From: Moniliella sp. 'wahieum'
Taxonomy: Eukaryota; Basidiomycota; Moniliellomycetes; Moniliellales; Moniliellaceae
Length of the DNA: 64,000 bases
Direction: 5' to 3'
Assembly: GCA_003971905.1 (NCBI GenBank)
Contig: RSEE01000001.1
Location: forward strand, 620,001 to 684,000
The notes below the pieces were generated by a model. It was not told the DNA's origin. It made no database searches and saw only the letters and a program-made list of their open reading frames with translations. The translations under genes and the position numbers were made by a program. How positions within the stretch are numbered: the first letter of the stretch is position 1; each line of letters starts with the position of its first letter. Positions 57,318 to 64,000 of the stretch are shown piece by piece.

Positions 57318-60300
57318 TCAGTCAATTCGATGAGATTCCGAGGCCTTTTGGTCGATGAGAGGGTCTTGAAAGATGCAAAAAGAAAGAAAGAAAGGTTCCC
57401 TCGTTCCAGCCGTTGGCGCAGTCCCGCGCTCTTCCGAACCCGCTGTTTGTTGGCCTTGGCCCATTGGCGTGGGGGTCGGGGAGGGGTCGGGAACCGGGGC
57501 GGGCGGGTGGTTTGTGCTGTTCGACGACGAACTAGCGACAAAGGATGCTCCAGCAGCATGGCGGCAGTGGGGCGCGCCCGATGGTCCAACTCAAACGTAG
57601 CCTGAAGAAACTGCGAGGCTTGGCCGAAGCATGATCGGGGATTCCGGGGTGCGCCCCGCCCGAACCAATTTTGAACAGCGCCTGCATCTGGTTCAGGCTG
57701 GCCCACGGATGCGTTCCTGTCAACATCTCGACCAGCAAGCACCCAAGGGACCAAATATCGGCCTTGGATGTGTAGGACGTTTGTTTGACTACCTCGGGCG
57801 CCATCCAAAACACGCTGCCTTGCAAAGAGGCACGGTTGTTGGCCTTGCGCCTGCGCCCAGATTCTCCGTCCTCGGGCACCCCCGACACGACCGACTCGAC
57901 TTTTTTCGAGATGCCAAAGTCGGAAATTTTGACCGTGCTGGCAGTGTCGACGAGGATGTTGGCACCCTTGATGTCGCGATGGACAATGGCGCGCTCGTGG
58001 AGGAATTTAAGGCCCTCGAGGATTTGACGGATGAATCGACGGGCGAGGCGCTCGGTAAAAGCGCCATACTCGGACACCACGCGGCCACCGACCCGCCCGG
58101 CACATACTCGAGGAAAATGTTGAGGTGGGTGTCGTCGGCATAGGAATCGAGGTACTGGACAATATGAGGGTGCTTGAGCGTCTTGAGCAGCTCAATTTCC
58201 CGTTCCACACGCACGCAGCTGCCCCACCTTGCGGAAGGCACCATCGCGCTCTGCCCTCCCGCCGCGGCCAAGTCTTTTGACTGCCATACCCGGGCGGAAG
58301 CTCCACTTGCTTCACTGCCATAATCGCCCCGTCCGTTCGTTCATACCCAAAAACACATTGCCAAACGAGCCGGCCCCGATCAACGCCCCCTTGAGCCAGC
58401 GCAACCGGCCATTGGGTTCACCTACACTCACAGTCAGTTCACTTTTTTCATTGCGGGAGCAGAGATCAGAGGGGGGAGGAGGGGGGGGGGGGGCGAACGT
58501 ACCTTCTTGCGAATCGTCGGACAAGTCGTCCAGATTGAACTCGTCCGCTTCCTCCTCTCCTTCGCCTTCCCCGTCGGCGTCTGCCTCGGCATCTCGGTAG
58601 GCGCCTTCGTCATGGGTCTCCGCGCCCTCGCTCTCCTCCTCGGTCGTGTCGAGAAGGGCGCTGGTACGGAACGTACTGGAACTGGCTTCCTTGCTCGCGG
58701 ACTCATCCGACAGGACTCTGGCCACGGCAGCGGCCGTGCCCGTGCTCTCCTCTTCCCCGGATTTGGATTTTGGACGATTTGGACGATTTGGACGGGAGAA
58801 AGGATGGGGATGCGCGCGTCGCTTGCTGCGCGACGAACGCGAAGAACGGACGCTGGACTTGGTCTGCGCACCGACCGAGCCGAACGAAGCGAACGACGGT
58901 CGCCGCTAAGCCCGCGCCCCAGGCTCCGGCCCAGATCTAGGGTGGCATCCACGTTGAGATCCAGGCCTTGTTCCCTCCGCTGCTCCACCTCAAGAGTGAT
59001 TTCGTCGACGGTCAGGAGCGACGCTGCATCGCTGTGTGAGGAGAGGAACGAGGTAGGGCGGACAGTGGAACGGGACACGCTCGAACCGGACCGGGAAATG
59101 GCTGTCCCAGTCTGCAGCGTCAAAGGGTCGGTGGTAAACGCAGAAGGTGGAGGACGGTGGGTAGTGGGGTGTGGGGTGCCCACCAGCTCACCGGCCACCT
59201 GGCCGGCCGGCACGGCATTCCCAGACGACAGCGACAAGGCGGGCAAGGAAGGTATGATGGGGAGCGAGACGGATTCGGATAACACTGGCTGCGATAGCAG
59301 AGGTGACTGCCGAGGTGGGTTGGAGCCCAGCTGGGGGTGCGCAATCTGACTGGACGACATTGGGAAGGGAGCAGAGGAAAGGGAAGCCAAGTTGGTTTCG
59401 CTCCCCGTCGCAGCGTACAGCAAGTGCTGCGCCCAGTCGTCGCCGGAGCAGCGACGGGCGGAAGGAGTGGGAACGTGTCCCCTTCCTCTGCCGTGTCCTC
59501 CCCCGTAGGAGCCAGGCGTCGGTCGCGCCCCATTGAGCTGCGGTACAAGCTTCGGCGAGCCGTCCGTTCCAGCAAGCGCTTTTCAGTGGCTGGGAAATAG
59601 TCGGCAAGGTGAGATGAGATGAGTTCAGAGGGGTCGTTGGCCAGCGAAGTGCTTTTTCTTGTGTCGTGGCACCGGTGCCGGCATAGGGGACGGTGTGGGG
59701 GAGGATGAGGGTACCATAGTCGTTGATAGAGGCAGAAGAGGGGGAGTCATATCGAAAATGTTGAGTGTCTTTTTTCGTCGAAGTCGAGCCTTAGATCCCG
59801 AGGACTGCCGGGTTGCCGACAGCGTCGAAGTCCGCTCTCCAAAGAAGGCTTCCAACTTGCTCATCCCGCGCGGTCGACGGCCCGGTTCAACCCGCGCCCC
59901 CCATGGTCGTATTCGTACTCGTCGGACTCACTCTGAGCGCCTGGGCTAGGGAGAACAGGAGGTACCAGATACGAACCCTGTGGAGAAGGCGACGGGCTGG
60001 GATCACTTCCGCATCCGATAACTCGGGTTGTGGGCTGCGAGTACGAGGGAAGTGCACCAGGGCCTCGTCCTGTGCATGGGGCAGGGCCAGCGTCTCGACC
60101 GAGTCCGCTCGAGGCGGAGGAAGCAAAGCCGAGATGGAGGGTGTGCTTGCCGAACCAGAGGGCGAAGTGAGACAGACAAGCAACAACCCCCGCGCCCGAT
60201 CGTTGACAGGTGCGTTTTGGCACAGCTGCAGTAACTCGTCCGCTTCTAGCAGCCGTGTTTCCCCGTCGACCATAGGGGCAGCCAAACGCCAAAGCTGGTC

Positions 60301-61883
60301 CCGGTGCTCCTCCTCGGCCATTGTCCGAGGCGGGGAAGGCACTAGATACCCATTCCCATGCGCGGGCACACCAAACTTGCGCAGCACGCGCGCCAAAACC
60401 TCCGCCGCATCTCGACAATCTGACACATTTACCATCCGACTCGCCCATCGGCCGAGACAAATTTCATGGTTCGACGTTGTAGATCCTCGAGGGTCGGGTT
60501 TTGGGACGAAGACGAAGTTGAACGAAGTTTGCGGGGCTGGTACGTCCGTAAGACGTAGCCCGATGATAAGGGGGACGTTCCATGGCATCCATACCGGGGG
60601 CAAAAATGGAGTCTGGGCCGAAGTGGGGTGTGGGGCAAGTCATTAGAGATGGTTGCCGGCTGTTGCTGTGGGGGATAGGGAGGATTGAGTCCGTGGTAAA
60701 GCTGCTGGGCCTGCTGTAGCTGCCCCCGAAAGCGGAGTGGAGGAAGAGGGTGGCGAGTGGCTGTACCGCAGTTGCGTGGCACGGGGCAGGCCAATGGCTG
60801 AGAGCCCACGCCGATCCAGGGCGCGAGGAGCTACCGGCTGAAGCGGGGTAGGGGTGGCGCAACGGGGTCCCAGTGGACGAGGTAGGAGTTCCTGTACCAG
60901 TTGCGGCGGTTGTACCAGGGCGGGAAAGGGGATGAGTTGCATTGACGATCGTGTTGTAACGGAGCCAAGTGTAGAGTGAGAGCGTGTCCGTCGCGCTAAG
61001 GGGTAACTAGAGGAACGCAGCGAGGCGATGAAGCTCGGCCCCGAAGCACTTCCGCCCGAAGAGGCACTGCTATCAGTGTGGGCATGATGGCGTCGGCGAG
61101 AGCGGTGGTGTGAGATGATCAGGGGTCAGAGGCAGACGGAACGACGTTTCATTCAGGTGGAGTGGGGGAGGGCGGGAACCAAGGCGCCTGCCACTGAGTC
61201 CGGTGAGGCATTTTTGGAGGAGTAGGCACCCGATCCAGCCGAGTCAAGGGGAGTAAGGGTATCACCGGGTGTAGCGGCCGGGCTTCCTGGAACCGAAGAC
61301 GCAGGTGTCGAAGGGGTCCGGGCCCGGCCGAGATCTGAAACGGAGGGTGCCAAGGGATCGTGGACTTCAGGGCTGTGGGAGACGGACGCAGTGGCTCCTG
61401 ATACTGTGCGATGATTGGCGCTGAAGGATGGGGCGCCGGCCACGGCATATCGGGCGCCAATACTTCAATCGTGTCGTCCCATTGCGGCTGGAAGTGAAGT
61501 GCAGCGCTGTCGGAATCGGAAAGGAGGGTGGTGGCGTGTGGAGGGGTGGGGTACGCGTGGGGACGAGAGGGAGGAGACGGTGCGAGCGTGGGTGTCAAGG
61601 CGGGTGCGGACGCTGAGGTCGCTGCTGCCAGAGCTGGGGCTGCAGAGGGGCGTTGGTAGGGACGTTGGCGCAGGGCATTGATGGCGGCGGCAAGACGCAG
61701 CTCGTCGCCCACACGCGCCACGCCCATCGCACGGAGCGCCGGACGGGTCACGTCACAGAGAACGTCGCCGGTGATGTCGTGGTGTGCAAAGAGGGGGGCA
61801 TAGGAGCCGAGGCTGAGGGCGACGAGCCAGGCACGCACCGCGTCATGACCCCAGGTGCGAACGTCGCCCTGAGGCAGTTCCAT
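57318..61883 (-). CDS. STE11: Ste11-type MAPKKK with SAM and RA domains
   Basis: The top kinase of a pheromone/stress MAPK cascade, like Ustilago Kpp4/Ubc4. From the ATG at 61883: SAM domain (AVRAWLVALSLGSYAPLFAH through VARVGDELRLAAAINALRQR), a long Pro/Ser-rich linker, an RA-like domain (LKFVSADG then RMVNVSDCRDAAEVLARVLR, near 60450-60150), a basic segment KLEAFFGERTSTL (near 59860), DYFPATEKRLLERTARR-like (near 59580), an acidic run before the kinase, and a kinase with GAGSFGNVFLG, MAVKQVELPPG, LKTLKHPHIVQYLDSY, IVHRDIKGANIL, KISDFGISKK, GSVFWMAPEVVKQTSYTSKA and LLEHP. A clear 81-nt intron is at 58422-58502 (GTACGT). The tail, read in a shifted frame, ends ASESHRID at the 57318 stop. Many single-base shifts break the frame. 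Confidence 0.92.
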
Positions 61884-62783
61884 GGCTATGCCGCCGCGCC
61901 AGAAGAGGGACGGAGGGGAGGAGAGGAGAGGAGAGGAGGTGGCAGGGAAGAGGAGGGTGGAGAGGAGGAGGCAGAAGTGGAGGAGCGCCGAGGGAGCGTG
62001 GCCGGTGGGGCGACAGCGACGGCCGCGGCGAAGCGTGACTGGAGGGTGATGCCTGAAACTGAGATCGACACGGCAGGACTCTGCGTCTCCTCCGCCCCAC
62101 CGCCCCCGGCGTTTGCTTCAGACTGCCGTGGTGCGTGCCGCTGGCATGCATGACAGCTGAGCGCTGACATGTCACAGGACGTGTGGCATGGCGCCACTAC
62201 GGCGTGCGCAGTAGGGTTGCGTTCGCCCTGGTCCGTCTGCAAGATTCCCGGCAGTCTGATTGCCACTCACACGGCACACTTGCCGCTAGGAGCACCACAA
62301 CCGGCACTCCCACCACCTCCCTCCCCGACCTGTGGTTCAGACCCACATCACAACTCTCAAAGTAGTGGGAGCAATGTATTGCTGGAATGACCTTAACGAT
62401 CCCCGTGACAGGAATGAATATACGCTGCTGTGGATTATACGCTGCTGAGTGAACAGCGTGCGTCAAAAAGGCAATAGACCCATAGGTTGCTTGGTTCCTC
62501 TCAGCGTATATGTTCATGCGAAAAGGGAGAAGAAACGCAGAGGGGGCAAGAAAGAAGGGGGAGCGACAGAGCGCAGAGGGAAGGATATACAGAAGAGAAT
62601 GTCTGTTGGGGATGAAGAACCCCATTATGAAAGAATGTGGAAAGTAATCCGAAAAGAGAGGTAATGAGGAGACGCTAACTGGCGACCCACATCCCAAAAC
62701 CCGTAACCAAAAACCAATAACGGTAGAGCACACGGACAGCATTTTGCAAGATACGAAGATGAGGAGAGCGATATGGCTCTAAG
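61884..62783. other. Intergenic, 0.9 kb
   Basis: Upstream of the MAPKKK (-) and downstream of the membrane-protein gene (-). A/G-rich on the plus strand at 61900-62000. A TGACATGTCACA element lies at 62165-62176, about 280 bp from the MAPKKK start. No gene recognised. Confidence 0.45.
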
Positions 62784-64000
62784 TTAGGGGTTGGACACGA
62801 CCAGGGGCGTATGCTCCTCCTGGTCCGATCCTGCCTCTGGGAAGGACAAGTTGGGCGACGGCTGCAGATCCCGCCCAGCTCCAGGAACATTGCTGAAGGA
62901 ATGGGTCATGCCATAGGGCGGCGAGAGATGGGCACCTTCATATCCATGTTCCGAATGGGCGTAAAGGTTGGCTGCATCCTGCCCTAGTTGAGAGGCTTGG
63001 TCGAGCCGGAAAGAAGAGCCGCGCAATTCACTCGGTCCTGTTGTTGGAATGGGGGAGGAGAGAGTGGCCGGGCCAGTCGCCGAGGAGCCCGTAGGATAAT
63101 AACCGACCACATCAGAGTAAGGGTATGCGTAGGGCGCGCTCCCACTCAGCGTGTTCTGGTGGCTCGAATGCCCGGCCGACTGGGATGCAGCCGTAGCGGC
63201 TGCTGCGACCGCGGCAGCCTCCTGGGCTCTCTGCTCCCGGAGTTCAGGCGGGTCCAAGTGTGAGTAATCTGGAGTGGCCAGGGGTAGTAGTGCGACTGGT
63301 CCGACACGCCAGCCAACTTGGGCGTGACACCATTGCTGGTAGCCGTCGCGCCATCCGCAAACGCCTCGTTCCCGCCTTCGTTTTGGTAGGGGCTCATCGC
63401 ACCGCCCGCAGCGCCATCCGCCAGGTCATCCTCGTCGGCGTAAAGGTTGGGCAAAGCGGCGTTGGTCATCTCGTGGGCGTCTTCCCGTCCAGGGTCGAAG
63501 GAGGGCCAGTTGACCCCGGCACCGTGGTTCAAGTCGGCTTTGTCTCCATACAATGGCCGCTTGCCGAAGCACAAAAAGTAAGCCGAGCCCGTGCGAGACT
63601 TGCGCCGACGCAACAAAAGGAGCAATAACAGCAGTAGTGTCAATGCTGCCACACCGCCGACCACTCCACCAACTGCCCCCCAATCAGGCCCCCATTGGGC
63701 CCACTTTTCTTGCCCCCGACGTATCCTGTCGAGGTAGCAGTGACGACGACCACCTTGGTCCCCGTAATCTGCCTCACTATCCCATCACTGGTAATGTCCG
63801 AGGTGTAAAGACTGAAGGAGCTGGAAAGGAAGGTAGCGGCTGTGGGGTGGCTCCCGGGCTTACTTGTACTCTCCAACACAGGTGTCGCCGTACTCTGAGC
63901 CCCGTTCGACGACACTGGCGAGCCGCTCACAAGGGCCGTTTGCGTTGACTCGACCACTGTCGTCTCCACCCCGCCAGACTGTGATGGAGTGAGGCCCGTG
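62784..64000 (-). CDS. Single-pass membrane protein, 5' end missing
   Basis: The visible part runs N- to C-terminus from the right edge: a Ser/Thr-rich extracellular-type region (near 63969-63740), TKVVVVTATSTGYVGGKK, one membrane helix (GGVAALTLLLLLLLLLRRRK, near 63650) and a basic stop-transfer sequence. An Ala/Gly/Ser/Tyr-rich tail ends QEEHTPLVVSNP at the 62784 stop. This layout fits a Mid2/Wsc-like or mucin-like cell-surface sensor, but nothing identifies the family. A shift near 63250 joins YYPLATPDYSHLDPP. The gene continues past 64000. Confidence 0.6.

Noticed and set aside
1..64000. CRISPR array, phage or bacterial features
   Set aside because: No spaced direct repeats of CRISPR type were seen. 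Introns, split tRNAs and gene families are clearly eukaryotic.

Overview
The window looks like nuclear DNA of a basidiomycete fungus. It carries fungus-specific genes (a beta-1,3-glucan synthase, ROT1, a Ste11-type MAPKKK with SAM and RA domains, a fungal nitrite reductase). It has short introns (about 46-105 nt, one of 209 nt) with CTAAC/CTGAC branch points and mostly GTACGT donors, GC-rich coding DNA, and intron-containing tRNA genes. Genus cannot be fixed; a smut-like or related yeast is a guess.

Layout, left to right: a solo-LTR-like repeat beside tRNA-Thr; a long low-complexity protein of unknown function (+); a PNGase A family amidase (+); ER chaperone ROT1 (+); MED12/SRB8 (-); a divergent pair NSA2 (-) / DPH2 (+) sharing a 216-bp promoter; tRNA-Gln; an arrestin-fold protein (-); a Crz1-like zinc-finger factor (-). 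A gene-free 4-kb stretch (28.1-32.2 kb) full of short palindromic arrays follows, with a second LTR-like copy. Then come RAD23 (-), tRNA-Asp, FKS1 (+), ribosomal protein eS26 (-), a nitrate transporter (-) and nitrite reductase (+) diverging from a 2.6-kb gap, a small zinc-ribbon protein (+), a short-chain dehydrogenase (-), an I9 proteinase inhibitor (+), a CCCCAT satellite, a Ste11-like MAPKKK (-), and a partial membrane protein (-) running off the right edge.

Functional themes: cell wall and stress signalling (FKS1, ROT1, Crz1-like factor, Ste11), nitrate assimilation (transporter plus nitrite reductase; no nitrate reductase in the window), translation and ribosome assembly (eS26, NSA2, DPH2, three tRNAs), and protein and glycoprotein turnover (RAD23, PNGase A, I9 inhibitor).

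Two things shape the annotation. First, almost every conserved gene, including essential ones, is broken by single-base frame changes, often next to short homopolymers. I read these as sequence errors, so each gene is given as one span with shifts noted. Second, the intergenic DNA carries many tandem heptamers built from a 6-bp palindrome of form A....T plus one spacer base. They use many different palindromes but keep the same 7-bp spacing. I know no description of this, and it is the most interesting candidate novelty here. A likely 4-nt micro-exon in the zinc-ribbon gene and a start codon split by an intron in eS26 are the other notable points.
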